From Xylophilus ampelinus (GTDB lineage Bacteria; Pseudomonadota; Gammaproteobacteria; Burkholderiales; Burkholderiaceae_C), in contig NZ_QJTC01000010.1 of assembly GCF_003217575.1 (NCBI RefSeq), positions 1-64,000 on the forward strand: a stretch of DNA of 64,000 nucleotides, in the 5' to 3' direction. A program made the translations under genes and the position numbers. Shown here in pieces: positions 1 through 10,096 of the stretch (the first letter of the stretch is position 1; each line of letters opens with the position of its first letter). The notes under the pieces are model-generated. The model was not told the DNA's origin. It saw only the letters and a program-made list of their open reading frames with translations, and did not search any database.

Positions 1-228
1 GGACCCTCCCGCCGCAGCGGCCGTCGGCTGATAACCCTCCATGCGCAGCACGGCAAGCAGCGCTTTTTCTGCATTGACGCCACGAAGCACATAGGTCGCG
101 ATGACGGCGGCGTCGTCACGGTATTGGGCAGCCCTGACGGCCGATCCCAGGCGCACTGAGTCCGGCACAGGAGCGGACAGAAGCGCACGTGCGCGGGCCT
201 TTAGGGCATGCTTTTCTGCGGGGGTCAT
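1..228 (-). CDS. hypothetical protein, N-terminal part (runs off the window)
   Basis: The frame is open from an ATG at 228 to the left edge, 76 codons (starts MTPAEKHALKARAR). The ATG overlaps the stop of the gene upstream as ATGA, and a GGAG lies about 10 bases before it, so translation is probably coupled. The visible part is Ala-rich and helical with no motif I recognise. The place in a chain of tightly packed small genes beside a divergent regulator suggests a phage-like or other small mobile element. The function is unknown. Confidence 0.5.
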   Translation of the reverse strand, partial: MTPAEKHALKARARALLSAPVPDSVRLGSAVRAAQYRDDAAVIATYVLRGVNAEKALLAVLRMEGYQPTAAAAGGS

Positions 229-458
229 GCGAGGACTCCAGGGATACCGTCTTGAGGCGCGGGGGACGGTTGATGGCTTGATGCGGTCAGGCCACGCGAG
301 TGGGCCGGACGGCTTGCCGGGCTGCTGGCGCGCTGGTGATCGGCGGACAGCGAGGGGACGGCACTACGTTGCCGCGCACGGTAGGCGCCATCGGGACGAC
401 CGATGGCGAAATCCAGCATGCCGGCGCCGGATTGGCCAGTGATGAGGTGCAGTGCCAT
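225..458 (-). CDS. small hypothetical protein of the left-end gene chain
   Basis: This 77-residue frame starts MALHLITGQSGAGM. Its ATG overlaps the previous stop as TGATG, a GGAG lies 9 bases upstream, and its own stop overlaps the next start as ATGA. The first residues resemble the beginning of Zot-type filamentous phage ATPases (LITG.SGAGK), but the P-loop Lys is Met and the rest is a Ser/Pro/Arg-rich tail without a Walker B or membrane segment. It is therefore either a degenerate remnant or an unrelated small protein. The overlaps on both sides are the main support for it being a gene. Confidence 0.4.
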   Translation of the reverse strand: MALHLITGQSGAGMLDFAIGRPDGAYRARQRSAVPSLSADHQRASSPASRPAHSRGLTASSHQPSPAPQDGIPGVLA

Positions 459-679
459 CACTTGTCACTCCGCAGCAACGGGGCGATGTAGAGCTGAAAC
501 ACAAGCAGGGCAGCGATGACAATGGCGAAGCCCAGCAGAGCAGCAACAGCGACCAGCTGCCCCACCATCCAAAACAACTCAGGAGATTCAGCAATGGACC
601 CGTTTGGCCCGATTTTTTCAATGCTGACTACTTGGCTACTAGCCATCATTGCTGTGGTCAGCATCGCGACCATTGCCAT
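458..679 (-). CDS. small membrane protein
   Basis: A frame of up to 73 residues with a hydrophobic N-terminus, a short polar middle (IEKIGPNGSIAESPE) and one strong membrane segment (about residues 42-66, VGQLVAVAALLGFAIVIAALL) ending LLRSDK. The stop overlaps the next gene's ATG. No good ribosome-binding site decides the start, and Met codons at 673, 664 and 649 are alternatives. The small single-span form and position recall minor coat or assembly proteins of filamentous phages, but that is inference from size and topology only. Confidence 0.4.
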   Translation of the reverse strand: MAMVAMLTTAMMASSQVVSIEKIGPNGSIAESPELFWMVGQLVAVAALLGFAIVIAALLVFQLYIAPLLRSDK

Positions 680-764
680 GCTCTGGCGAGAAATTAAGCG
701 GAAGCGGAGGAAAGAGCTTGAGCGGGAAAACCGGATGAACCGGGGCAGGAACTCCCGCGGCTGA
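594..764 (+). CDS. possible small membrane protein antisense to the left-end chain
   Basis: A 56-residue frame (MDPFGPIFSML...) with one membrane span (about 13-31) followed by a very basic tail containing KRKRRKELERENR. It has an AGGAG eight bases before the ATG, a better ribosome-binding site than the frame on the other strand. It is antisense to the small membrane gene at 458-679, and only one of the two may be real. The leftward chain of overlapping starts and stops makes this one the less likely. Confidence 0.25.
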   Translation: MDPFGPIFSMLTTWLLAIIAVVSIATIAMLWREIKRKRRKELERENRMNRGRNSRG

Positions 765-784
765 TGAAGATTGCAGGCCATAGG

Positions 785-1057
785 TCAGTGACCCTTGGAG
801 CCGTACAGCCCGACTTGCTTCCAGTTGCGATTGGTGAGTGCAACGCGGGTCATGGAGCGCATGAGCTCTGCCAAGCTGCAACCGAGCTGGTCAGCGATTT
901 CCTGCATCTTGGCGACGTGGGCCGCGTCGTCCGAGTAGTCGATCCGCGAGACCGTGGCCCGGTGAGCGCGCTTGCGGGCCGCAGCGTCGGCATGGATAGC
1001 CGGACGGCCCTTGCGCTTTTCGTTCCCGGTGTTGTTAGTCAGCAGATCGAGTTGCAT
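785..1057 (-). CDS. small basic, probably DNA-binding protein
   Basis: A 90-residue protein starting MQLDLLTNN. I chose the ATG at 1057 over longer frames because an AGGTG lies 7 bases upstream and because longer versions would run through the divergent promoter. The N-terminal half is basic (KRKGRPAIHADAAARKRAHR). It is followed by a helical region (ADQLGCSLAELMRSMTRVAL) that resembles the second half of ribbon-helix-helix proteins. It is the first gene of the leftward chain, opposite the regulator at 1143, as in the control regions of small phages. The exact role is unknown. Confidence 0.5.
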   Translation of the reverse strand: MQLDLLTNNTGNEKRKGRPAIHADAAARKRAHRATVSRIDYSDDAAHVAKMQEIADQLGCSLAELMRSMTRVALTNRNWKQVGLYGSKGH

Positions 1058-1087
1058 AATGCACCTACCAATTACGTAAGACAAATT

Positions 1088-1104
1088 CCGGATTACGTAT
1101 CCGG
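1088..1104. promoter_or_regulatory. palindromic operator candidate in the divergent promoter
   Basis: CCGGAT-TACGT-ATCCGG is a perfect 6-bp inverted repeat with a 5-bp centre. The core ATTACGTA occurs again at 1071-1078, and TTTTCGTAAA lies at 1121-1130. These sit between the divergent starts at 1057 and 1143, where a repressor of a small mobile element would be expected to bind. The likely binder is the product of the gene at 1143. Confidence 0.45.
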
Positions 1105-1142
1105 TAATCTGTAATTTACCATTTTCGTAAAGGGCGTGCAAC

Positions 1143-1412
1143 ATGTATTTCGATGTGCTGGAAAACCTCACCGCAGAGGATCGCCGCCGGCTTGCAGAAC
1201 ACGGAGTGCCCTCCTCCCGCATAAGCGAATGGCGGAGTGCAAATCGTCTGCCGACTAGGTCGCAAGCACTCGCGCTGGCAACTGTCAAAAACCTTGACTT
1301 TGGTGTGCTTGAACGCGAGCTAACGATCCTTGAGATGAAGAAAGATTCGGAGAAAAACGCCGGGTTTCAACACCTCATGACCAGGCTAAAAGGCGCATGG
1401 CAGTTTTCTTGA
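1143..1412 (+). CDS. small helix-turn-helix-like regulator (phage type)
   Basis: An 89-residue protein (MYFDVLENLTAEDRRRLAEH). The segment GVPSSRISEWRSANRLPTRSQALALATV reads as a helix-turn-helix of the kind used by small phage repressors. A purine-rich AAAGGG precedes the start. It is divergent from the leftward chain with palindromic sites between, so autoregulation is likely. Its last 16 bases overlap the 5' end of apaH in another frame, which suggests that insertion of the element brought this gene up against apaH. Confidence 0.5.
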   Translation: MYFDVLENLTAEDRRRLAEHGVPSSRISEWRSANRLPTRSQALALATVKNLDFGVLERELTILEMKKDSEKNAGFQHLMTRLKGAWQFS

Positions 1413-2239
1413 TAGGCGATATACAGGGTTGCGACGCGGCGTTGGGTACCTTGATGCGGGAAATAGGTTTCTCGCCCAGCCGCGACACGCTCTATCTGCT
1501 GGGCGATCTGGTCAACCGCGGACCCGCGTCCGCTGCGGTGGTGCGTCGCGCGATGGCGGGCGGCGACGCGATCCGTTGCCTGCTGGGCAACCACGACCTG
1601 CACCTGCTGGCGGTGGCCGAGGGCGTGCGCAAGGCGCACCGGGGCGACACGCTGGACAACCTCCTGACCGCACCCGACCGCGCCGCGTTGCTCGACTGGC
1701 TGCGGCACCAGCCGCTGGCCTGCCGGCTGCAGCAGGGCGCGCAGGACTTCTTGCTGGTGCATGCGGGCGTGCTGCCGCAGTGGAGCGCACCGGACACGAT
1801 GGCGCTCGCCGCCGAGGTCGAGGCACAGCTGCGAGGCGCCGACCTGCGCGGCTTTCTCTCCCAGGTCTTCGGCAACACACCCGATGCGTGGGGCGACGAA
1901 CTGCGAGGCATCGCGCGCCTGCGAGTGATCGTCAATGCATTGACCCGGCTGCGCTTCTGCCATCCGGACGGCCGGATGGATTTCGAGGCGAAGGAAGGCG
2001 CGGCCAGGGCACCCGAGGGGCTGCTGCCGTGGTTCGACCTGCCCGGCCGGCGCACGGCGGACCAGACGGTCGCCTTCGGCCACTGGTCGACGCTGGGCTG
2101 GATCGACCGGCCCGGTCTGCTGTCGCTCGACACCGGCTGCGTCTGGGGCGGCTGCCTGACGGCGGTGCGGCTGGGCGCGATCGCGGCCGAGCACGAACGC
2201 ATCGAGGTGGAGTGCGAACAGGCGCAGGTGCCGGGCTGA
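1397..2239 (+). CDS. apaH: bis(5'-nucleosyl)-tetraphosphatase, symmetrical
   Basis: A 280-residue metallophosphatase that hydrolyses Ap4A to two ADP in the cytoplasm. The phosphoesterase motifs are in order: GDIQG near residue 7, GDLVNRGP near 36, GNHD near 64, and the later VHAG and FGHW. Length and motif spacing fit ApaH throughout. The ATG at 1397 lies inside the end of the upstream phage-like regulator, so the native promoter may have been replaced. It converges with rhlE across a strong hairpin. Confidence 0.95.
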   Translation: MAVFLIGDIQGCDAALGTLMREIGFSPSRDTLYLLGDLVNRGPASAAVVRRAMAGGDAIRCLLGNHDLHLLAVAEGVRKAHRGDTLDNLLTAPDRAALLDWLRHQPLACRLQQGAQDFLLVHAGVLPQWSAPDTMALAAEVEAQLRGADLRGFLSQVFGNTPDAWGDELRGIARLRVIVNALTRLRFCHPDGRMDFEAKEGAARAPEGLLPWFDLPGRRTADQTVAFGHWSTLGWIDRPGLLSLDTGCVWGGCLTAVRLGAIAAEHERIEVECEQAQVPG

Positions 2240-2289
2240 ACCGGCGAGCATCGCACCGACCACGCCATTTCGGCGGATCGCTCCCATAC

Positions 2290-2317
2290 AAGAAAACGGC
2301 CCGCAGGCCGTTTTCTT
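2290..2317. terminator. bidirectional terminator between apaH and rhlE
   Basis: A 12-bp perfect stem (AAGAAAACGGCC / GGCCGTTTTCTT) with a CGCA loop. A/T runs on the flanks let it work in both directions for the two convergent genes. Confidence 0.85.
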
Positions 2318-2340
2318 CGTCCGGACAGGACGTCCGCGCC

Positions 2341-3891
<1,551 letters not shown>

Positions 3892-3966
3892 GAAGCCTTC
3901 TATTGTCGCACTGCTGTGCCGACGCGCGTCAGGACGGCTGTCAGGCCCCGCCAGCATACGGCAATT

Positions 3967-3983
3967 GCTATAAATTTAATAGC
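3967..3983 (+). repeat. 17-nt palindromic repeat, copy 1
   Basis: GCTAT-N7-ATAGC followed by T, three bases and AGTCG. It lies between rhlE and the zinc peptidase gene and is one of six copies in the window. Confidence 0.7.
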
Positions 3984-4022
3984 TACAAGTCGCTGACTGG
4001 CAACGGCTAGAGGAATATTCGA

Positions 4023-4904
4023 TTACAGATTGCGCGTGTTGAAGGTATCGCAGGTCTTCATGTCGCCGCTTTGGTAGCCGGTGTTGAACCAGCGCTGGCG
4101 CTGGGCGCTGGAGCCGTGGGTGAAACTGTCGGGCACCACCGCGCGGCCGGCCGAGCGCTGCAAGGTGTCGTCACCGATCTTCTCGGCCGCGTTCATCGCG
4201 GCGGCGATGTCGCCGGGGTCGAGCCACTGTTTGGACTGCTGCGAGCGCTGCGCCCACACGCCGGCGAAGCAATCGGCCTGCAACTCCACCCGAACGCTGG
4301 TCGCGTTGTTCTGCGACTGGCTCTGGCGGCCGCGCAGCGCATCAACCTTGGCGGTGATACCCAGCTCGTCCTGCACGTGGTGGCCGATCTCGTGGGCGAT
4401 GACATAGGCCTGGGCGAACTCGCCAGGCGCGCCGAGCTGGTTCTTGAGCGTGTCGTAGAAGCCCAGGTCGATGTAGACCTTCTTGTCGCCGGGGCAGTAG
4501 AACGGCCCCATCGCGGAGTGGCCGGTGCCGCAGGCGGTAGGGGTGGCGCCACGGAACAGTACCAGCCGCGCCGGCTGGTAGTGGCCGCCCTGCTCGCGGA
4601 ATATCCGGCCCCAGACCTCTTCGGTATTGCGCAGAACGGTCGAGACGAAGGCCGCCTGCTGGTCGTCGGCGGGAGGCACGTGGGCAGGCCCCTGGTGCCG
4701 GGCCTGCGGCGCAGGCGATCCGCCGCTGAGCAGACTCAGCATGGTGAGCGGGTTGATGCCCAACACCCAGCCGCCGATCAGGGCGACGGCGACCGTGCCG
4801 ATGCCGATGCTGCGCCCGCCGATGCCGAAGCCGCCTCCCCCACCGCCGCCCTCGCTGCGCCGGTCTTCGACATTGTCGGATTGTTCGTTGCCTTCCCAGC
4901 GCAT
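4023..4904 (-). CDS. ypfJ: neutral zinc metallopeptidase (YpfJ family)
   Basis: A 293-residue membrane-anchored putative zinc peptidase. It starts MRWEGNEQSDNVEDRR, has a Gly-rich stretch near 25, and one membrane span near 35-55 (IGTVAVALIGGWVLGINPLTML). The periplasmic domain carries the HEIGHH zinc motif in VIAHEIGHHVQDELG, and downstream ELQADCFAGVW contains the expected third metal ligand. Members of this family are widespread and poorly studied. I chose the internal ATG because the MRWE..SDNVEDRR start is typical of the family. Confidence 0.85.
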   Translation of the reverse strand: MRWEGNEQSDNVEDRRSEGGGGGGGFGIGGRSIGIGTVAVALIGGWVLGINPLTMLSLLSGGSPAPQARHQGPAHVPPADDQQAAFVSTVLRNTEEVWGRIFREQGGHYQPARLVLFRGATPTACGTGHSAMGPFYCPGDKKVYIDLGFYDTLKNQLGAPGEFAQAYVIAHEIGHHVQDELGITAKVDALRGRQSQSQNNATSVRVELQADCFAGVWAQRSQQSKQWLDPGDIAAAMNAAEKIGDDTLQRSAGRAVVPDSFTHGSSAQRQRWFNTGYQSGDMKTCDTFNTRNL

Positions 4905-5146
4905 TGCATTGCTCCTGCGCCGGAAGTCGGAACCCGGCGAAGCGCCGATGGTAGCGGCGGCCACCACCACGGCCCGCCGGGGTTGCCAACCGTAGCAATT
5001 GCCCGGCCGCCGGCCGCGTCACCTAAAGCGGCAGGACTACCGATGGCGTCGGCCGCAACCCACACCCGGGCTGCGGCGCCGATCGCAAAATGACAGGCAA
5101 ATGCGCCGCCTTCGGCTGCATCGTCCCTCTTACCAGAAAGGTTCAA

Positions 5147-5983
5147 ATGAGCACATTGAGCATTACGGGCCAGGCCGGAGAAAACGTCGACCTGCACTAT
5201 GTCGATCTGGGCCAGGGCCGGCCGGTCGTGCTGATCCACGGATGGCCGCTGTCGCACAAGTCGTGGGAGTACCAGCTGGCTGAGCTACCGCGCCACGGCC
5301 TGCGGATCATCGCCTACGACCGGCGCGGATTCGGCGAATCGTCCAAGCCGTGGAGCGGCTACGACTACGATACCTTCGCCGACGACCTGCACGCCCTGCT
5401 GGAACACCTCGACGTGAAGGACGCGGTGCTGGTCGGCTTCTCGATGGGCGGCGGCGAAGTGGCCCGCTACATCGGCCGCCATGGGCAGAGCCGTGTGGGC
5501 GCGGTGGCGCTGGTGAGCGCGGTCACGCCCTACCTGTTGAAGACGGCCGACAACGACACGGGCGTCGACAAGAGCGTGTTCGACCAGATGGCCGACGGCT
5601 TGAAGGATGACCGCCCGGGCTTTCTGGAAGGCTTCGGCAAGAAGTTCTTCGGCGTGGGACTTCTGAGCCACCCGGTCGGTTCCGCCACCTTGGAATGGGC
5701 GCAGAGCCTGGCGCTGCCCGCTTCGCCCAAGGCCACCGTCGATTGCGTGCGTGTCTTCAGCGAGACCGATTTCCGAGCCGACTTGGCGAAGATCACAGTG
5801 CCGACTCTGATCATCCACGGAACCGACGACGAAACCGTACCGCCGAAAGCCAGCGCCGACCAAGCCGCCAAGGCGCTGCCCGCCGCCGAATACAAGCTCT
5901 ACGACGGTGCACCGCACGGCCTGTTCGTCACCCACAAGGACCGGCTCAACGCCGACCTGATCGCGTTCGCCAAAAGCCGTTGA
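5147..5983 (+). CDS. alpha/beta hydrolase, non-heme chloroperoxidase/esterase type
   Basis: A 278-residue soluble alpha/beta-hydrolase. The oxyanion region is HGWPLS, the nucleophile elbow is GFSMGGGE, the acid lies in HGTDDETVP and the catalytic His in GAPHGLFVTH. The GFSMGGGE elbow and overall length match the cofactor-free haloperoxidase/arylesterase group. The start at 5147 follows an AGAAAGG. The physiological substrate cannot be told from sequence. Confidence 0.85.
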   Translation: MSTLSITGQAGENVDLHYVDLGQGRPVVLIHGWPLSHKSWEYQLAELPRHGLRIIAYDRRGFGESSKPWSGYDYDTFADDLHALLEHLDVKDAVLVGFSMGGGEVARYIGRHGQSRVGAVALVSAVTPYLLKTADNDTGVDKSVFDQMADGLKDDRPGFLEGFGKKFFGVGLLSHPVGSATLEWAQSLALPASPKATVDCVRVFSETDFRADLAKITVPTLIIHGTDDETVPPKASADQAAKALPAAEYKLYDGAPHGLFVTHKDRLNADLIAFAKSR

Positions 5984-6062
5984 TCCGTTAGCCCCTCCAT
6001 GCGGAACGCCGACCGGCAGGTCGTCGTTCCGCATCGTGCCGCCTCCGAGAAACGCCGGTATC

Positions 6063-6425
6063 TCAGGGGCTATAGGCATAGCCGACGGGCACCATGCCGG
6101 AGTCGCCCGCGACCAGCGCATTGCCATCGACCACCGACGTCACCGCGATCGCGGTGACATGCGTGTCGTTCACCGCATAAGACAGTTCCATCTGTCCGGC
6201 GACGCATCCGGATTGGCCGCCGACACCGGTTGCGCCCATGCATCGCGCCACGGCGATGTGCCGGTAATGATGACGGATGGCGCGCTCGTGGGCCCTGTCG
6301 ACTTGGGCCTGGGCCACCATGCCGACCGCGCCGAGCTGGATGGCGATCAACACCGCGCCGACCGAGCCCACTACGATGGCGAGCGGTGCGTCGACAAGCT
6401 GGATGATTTGTTTGTATGGGGACAC
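6063..6425 (-). CDS. small hypothetical membrane protein
   Basis: A 120-residue protein starting with GTG (MSPYKQIIQL) six bases after a clear AGGAGG. One N-terminal membrane segment (about 15-40, PLAIVVGSVGAVLIAIQLGAVGM) is followed by a polar domain with two Cys (ARCMGATG and QSGCVAG). The domain is probably outside the membrane. No family is recognised. The good ribosome-binding site argues that it is expressed. Confidence 0.6.
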   Translation of the reverse strand: MSPYKQIIQLVDAPLAIVVGSVGAVLIAIQLGAVGMVAQAQVDRAHERAIRHHYRHIAVARCMGATGVGGQSGCVAGQMELSYAVNDTHVTAIAVTSVVDGNALVAGDSGMVPVGYAYSP

Positions 6426-6643
6426 GGTGGCCTCCTGACGGGAAGCCCTGATGCTATTTTGTTACGCAACTTGCACCCTGGGCAGATTTCGTATCGCTTT
6501 GTAGGACAAATCCGATAGCGTCAGGCGCGGGCCGGATCGGGCGTAGGGCCTGGGAATCCGGGCGACGTAAGAGTCGTCGGCTGCCGAGCGACCGCAGCGG
6601 TCCATTGGAAACCCGCGGGGAAAGGCCGACTTTCGCAGGCACG

Positions 6644-6664
6644 CAAAGTGCATGACAGGCTCTA
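6644..6664 (-). repeat. 21-nt end motif shared with the 164-bp palindrome
   Basis: CAAAGTGCATGACAGGCTCTA abuts the dcd stop codon and matches 18 of 21 bases with 16823-16843, the right end of the nested palindrome. It may be a solo or decayed end of the same repeat. Confidence 0.45.
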
Positions 6665-7228
6665 CGCACGCGGTAGGGTCACGCCGTGCTGGCCCTGGTA
6701 CTTGCCGCCCCGGTCCTTGTAGCTGGTCTCGCAGACCTCGTCGCTCTCGAAGAACAGCACCTGGGCGCAGCCCTCGCCGGCGTAGATCTTGGCCGGCAGC
6801 GGCGTAGTGTTGGAGAACTCGAGCGTCACGTAGCCTTCCCATTCGGGCTCGAACGGGGTGACGTTCACGATGATCCCGCAGCGGGCATAGGTGCTCTTGC
6901 CGAGGCATATCGTCAGCACGTTGCGCGGGATGCGGAAGTACTCGACGGTGCGCGCAAGCGCGAAGCTGTTGGGCGGGATGATGCAGTAGTCGCCATGCAT
7001 ATCGACGAAGCTCTTCTCGTCGAAGTTCTTCGGGTCCACCACCGTGCTGTGAATGTTGGTGAATACTTTGAAGTCGGGGGCGCAGCGGATGTCGTAGCCG
7101 TAGCTGCTGGTGCCGTAGCTGATGATCTTCTTGTCGGCGTCCTGGCGCACCTGGGCCGGTTCGAACGGCTCGATCATGCCGTGCTGCTCGGCCATGCGGC
7201 GGATCCACTTGTCGCTTTTGATGGTCAT
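6662..7228 (-). CDS. dcd: dCTP deaminase
   Basis: A 188-residue enzyme that deaminates dCTP to dUTP for thymidylate synthesis. It begins [19 protein letters not shown], as in the Escherichia coli-type enzyme. The central segments [16 protein letters not shown] and [13 protein letters not shown] are the conserved nucleotide-binding and C-terminal motifs. The length is typical. Confidence 0.95.
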   Translation of the reverse strand: MTIKSDKWIRRMAEQHGMIEPFEPAQVRQDADKKIISYGTSSYGYDIRCAPDFKVFTNIHSTVVDPKNFDEKSFVDMHGDYCIIPPNSFALARTVEYFRIPRNVLTICLGKSTYARCGIIVNVTPFEPEWEGYVTLEFSNTTPLPAKIYAGEGCAQVLFFESDEVCETSYKDRGGKYQGQHGVTLPRA

Positions 7229-7298
7229 GGAAAACGGGCCTTCGGCAGAGGAAGCAAAGCCGACGATTGTCGCACCGTCGCTCGCGGCGGTTTTATCG

Positions 7299-7321
7299 GC
7301 TATTGCTCATTTTCCTATAGC
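7299..7321 (+). repeat. palindromic repeat, copy 2 (longer spacer)
   Basis: GCTAT-N13-ATAGC followed by TAGAAGTCG. It lies in the dcd-guaD gap and is a variant of the six-copy family. Confidence 0.55.
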
Positions 7322-7357
7322 TAGAAGTCGTTATGGAACGCCGGCTACAGCCACTTT

Positions 7358-8659
7358 TTACCTGAAATCAGGCGTCAGCGCCTGCGATACCACCGTACGT
7401 TCGACCAGCCGGTCGTCGCCCAGCACGATCATCGCGAAGAGCAGCTCGTCGAGGCTCTGTGCCTGGCCGGTGCGGCGGGCCAGCAGCGGCGTGGCTCTCG
7501 GGTTCAGCACCACGAAGTCGGCCTCGGTGCCCGGCTGCAGGCTTCCGATCACGTCGCCCAGGCCCAATGCCCGCGCCGCGCCGGCGGTGTGTTGCCACCA
7601 CAGCTGTTGCGGCGACAGGCTCAGGCCCGGCTTGGTCCGGCCCTCGCGGCCGACATAGTAGGCGGCCAGCATCGTGGCGAACGGGCTGAAGCTGGTGCCG
7701 CCGCCCACGTCGCTGGCCAGCCCGTAGCCGAAGCCGACACGGTCGGCGCCCGCGTAGTCGAAGAAGCCGCTGCCCAGGAACAGGTTGCTGGTCGGGCTGA
7801 CCGCGGCGACGGTGCGGCGGTCGCGCATCAGGGCGCGGTCGTCGTCGTCGAAGTGGATGCAGTGGGCGTAGACGGCGCGCTCGCGCATCAGGCCGAAATC
7901 GTCGTAGACCGCCAGGTAGCTGCGCGACGCCGGAAACAGCTCCCGCGCCCAGGCGATCTCCCCCAGGTTCTCGGCCACGTGCGACTGGATCCAGGTGTCG
8001 GCATACTGCCCCGCGAGGTCGCCCGCGCCGCGCAGCTGCGCCTCGGTGCTGGTGGGCGCGAAACGCGGCGTGATCGCATAGCCCAGCCGGTCGACGCCGT
8101 GCCACTTGCGGATCAGCGACTCGGTGTCCTGCAGGCTCTGCTCGGTTCGGTCGCGCACGCCGTCGGGCGAATGGCGGTCCTGCAGCACCTTGCCGGTGAT
8201 CAGCCGCATCTGCCGGCGCTGCGCCTCGGCGAACAGCGCATCGACCGACTGCGGATGCGAGGTGGCGAAGGTCAGTGCGGTGGTCACGCCGTTACGCAGC
8301 AGTTCGTCGGCGAAGAAACAGGCCACCTCGGCCGCGAAGGCGGAATCGTCGAAACGCGATTCGTGCGGGAAGGTGTAGGTCTCCAGCCAGGGCAGCAGCC
8401 CCTCGGCCGGCGCGCCGACGATGTCGGTCTGCGGATAGTGGATGTGCATGTCCACGAAGCCCGGCGCCAGGATGCGGCCCGGCAGGTGCTCCACCGGCAC
8501 CTGCGGATACCGCGGCGCCACTGCGCCGTAGTAACCGGCCGCCAGCACCACCTGCCGGCCTGCGGCGTCGGGGCCCACGACCAGCAGCCCGTCTTCCTCG
8601 TAGAGGGCGGAACGGTCGTCGGCGAAACGGAGAATGGCGGCGCGGTAGGCGTGGGTCAT
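7358..8659 (-). CDS. guaD: guanine deaminase
   Basis: A 433-residue amidohydrolase converting guanine to xanthine. The zinc site motif HIHYPQ is present, and so is the later SHVAEN-like metal/His region (IQSHVAENLGEIAWA). The C-terminal SDVGGGTSFSPF carries the catalytic Asp. The start MTHAYRAAILRF at 8659 fits homologues better than the longer frame. The neighbouring BMP-type binding protein suggests a purine salvage pair. Confidence 0.9.
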   Translation of the reverse strand: MTHAYRAAILRFADDRSALYEEDGLLVVGPDAAGRQVVLAAGYYGAVAPRYPQVPVEHLPGRILAPGFVDMHIHYPQTDIVGAPAEGLLPWLETYTFPHESRFDDSAFAAEVACFFADELLRNGVTTALTFATSHPQSVDALFAEAQRRQMRLITGKVLQDRHSPDGVRDRTEQSLQDTESLIRKWHGVDRLGYAITPRFAPTSTEAQLRGAGDLAGQYADTWIQSHVAENLGEIAWARELFPASRSYLAVYDDFGLMRERAVYAHCIHFDDDDRALMRDRRTVAAVSPTSNLFLGSGFFDYAGADRVGFGYGLASDVGGGTSFSPFATMLAAYYVGREGRTKPGLSLSPQQLWWQHTAGAARALGLGDVIGSLQPGTEADFVVLNPRATPLLARRTGQAQSLDELLFAMIVLGDDRLVERTVVSQALTPDFR

Positions 8660-8744
8660 GGAAAGAACTCTAAGCAAATGGCGGACCGCGTTCATACGCG
8701 GCTGCAGATAGGCCGTATGCGGCCGGCGCAGTGCGGTCGGCGCC

Positions 8745-9848
8745 TCAGCGCCTCACCCTCCCCTGAACGCCCTCGACCAGCCAGTTCATCTTCAATATCT
8801 GCTCGTCCGACAGCTGCGTGCCCTGGGCGATCACCACCGTGCCGGTGTTGTCGCGGATGTCGGCGTCGGCGCGGAAGGGCTGCAGAGTGCCGGCGGCGAT
8901 GTCCTTCTGGCGGGCCAGGACCTCGTCCTGCACAGGTCGGGGTACCTTGCGGCCGAAATCGCCGACGCGGACCATGCCCTCTTTCACGCCGCCCCAGAGC
9001 TTGCCCGAAGTCCAGGTGCCGTCGATCACCGCCTGCACCCGGCGGGTGTAGTAGTCGCCCCACTGGTGAGTGACGGCGACGATCTGCGCATCGGGCGCGA
9101 CGCTCCGCATGTCGGAGTGGTAGGCGACGGCCCACTTGCCCCGTTCCTGCGCGGCGGCCATGACGGCGGTGGAGCCGGTGTGGAAGGCCACGACGTCGGC
9201 CCGCTGGTCGAACAGGGCCATGGCGGCGTCGCGCTCTTTCGGCGGATCGAACCAGGCGTCGAGCCACACCACCCGGACCTGGGCCTTCGGGTCGACCGAG
9301 CGCATGCCGAGGGTGAAGGCGTTGATGCCCTGCAGCACCTCGGGGATCGGGAAGCCCGCCACGTAACCGGCGATGTGCGTCCTGCTCATCCTTCCGGCGG
9401 CGATGCCGGCCAGGTAGCGGCCTTCGTAGTAGCGGGCGTTGGCGGTCGCCACGTTGGGCGCCTGCTTGTAGCCGGTGATCGATTCGAACTTCACGTCCGG
9501 GAAGTCGCGCGCCACCTTCAGGGTCGGCTCCATGTAGCCGAAGCTGGGGGTGAAGACGATGCGGTTGCCCTGCCGCGCCAAGTCGCGGATCACCCGTTCG
9601 GCGTCGGCGCCCTCGGCCACGTCCTCGACGAAGCTGGTCTGCACACGGCTGCCGAGCGCGCGCTGCACCGCCCGCCGCGCGTCCTCGTGCTGGCGCACCC
9701 AGCCCGCGGCGGTGACGGGGGTCACGTACACGAAGGCGGCCTTGACGGGTGGGGCTGCGGCGGGCGGCCCGTCGGGCGCCGCACGGGCGGGGGACACGGC
9801 GGAAAAAGTCGAGGCGGCCGCGAGCGCGGCCAGGAGGTTTTTGTACAT
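8745..9848 (-). CDS. BMP-family ABC transporter substrate-binding protein
   Basis: A 367-residue periplasmic binding protein with a signal peptide (cleavage probably after SPARA, residue 23). The body reads as a PnrA/BMP fold: [18 protein letters not shown], then [28 protein letters not shown], and [19 protein letters not shown]. Characterised members bind nucleosides or purine bases. No ATPase or permease gene follows, so the membrane components must be elsewhere. The neighbouring guaD supports a purine ligand. Confidence 0.85.
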   Translation of the reverse strand: MYKNLLAALAAASTFSAVSPARAAPDGPPAAAPPVKAAFVYVTPVTAAGWVRQHEDARRAVQRALGSRVQTSFVEDVAEGADAERVIRDLARQGNRIVFTPSFGYMEPTLKVARDFPDVKFESITGYKQAPNVATANARYYEGRYLAGIAAGRMSRTHIAGYVAGFPIPEVLQGINAFTLGMRSVDPKAQVRVVWLDAWFDPPKERDAAMALFDQRADVVAFHTGSTAVMAAAQERGKWAVAYHSDMRSVAPDAQIVAVTHQWGDYYTRRVQAVIDGTWTSGKLWGGVKEGMVRVGDFGRKVPRPVQDEVLARQKDIAAGTLQPFRADADIRDNTGTVVIAQGTQLSDEQILKMNWLVEGVQGRVRR

Positions 9849-10096
9849 GGTGGTCCTCTACATGGCCCCGGAAACAGAAAACCGCGCAGGCGGGACACCT
9901 GCGCGGGAGCGCGATTTTAGCGACGCGCGGCGGGAACCGCGGTCGGACGATCCATCTCCCTACAGGCAGCCGCCGCGCCGGGCGACTACATTACGGTTTG
10001 CATGCCAACCACCACCAAGGCGGCGGCGTGCCTGTCTGCCGGTTGTCGCCACACCTCGCACGAGCGCCAGCGCTGCCGTCTTTTCCGGAGTTCTCC

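Noticed and set aside
225-458. Zot-like phage assembly ATPase
   Set aside because: Only the first ten residues recall Zot; the P-loop Lys, Walker B and membrane segment are missing and the protein is far too short.
6036-6518. 160-codon plus-strand frame
   Set aside because: Antisense to the GTG-start membrane protein at 6063-6425, which has a perfect AGGAGG; the plus frame has none.
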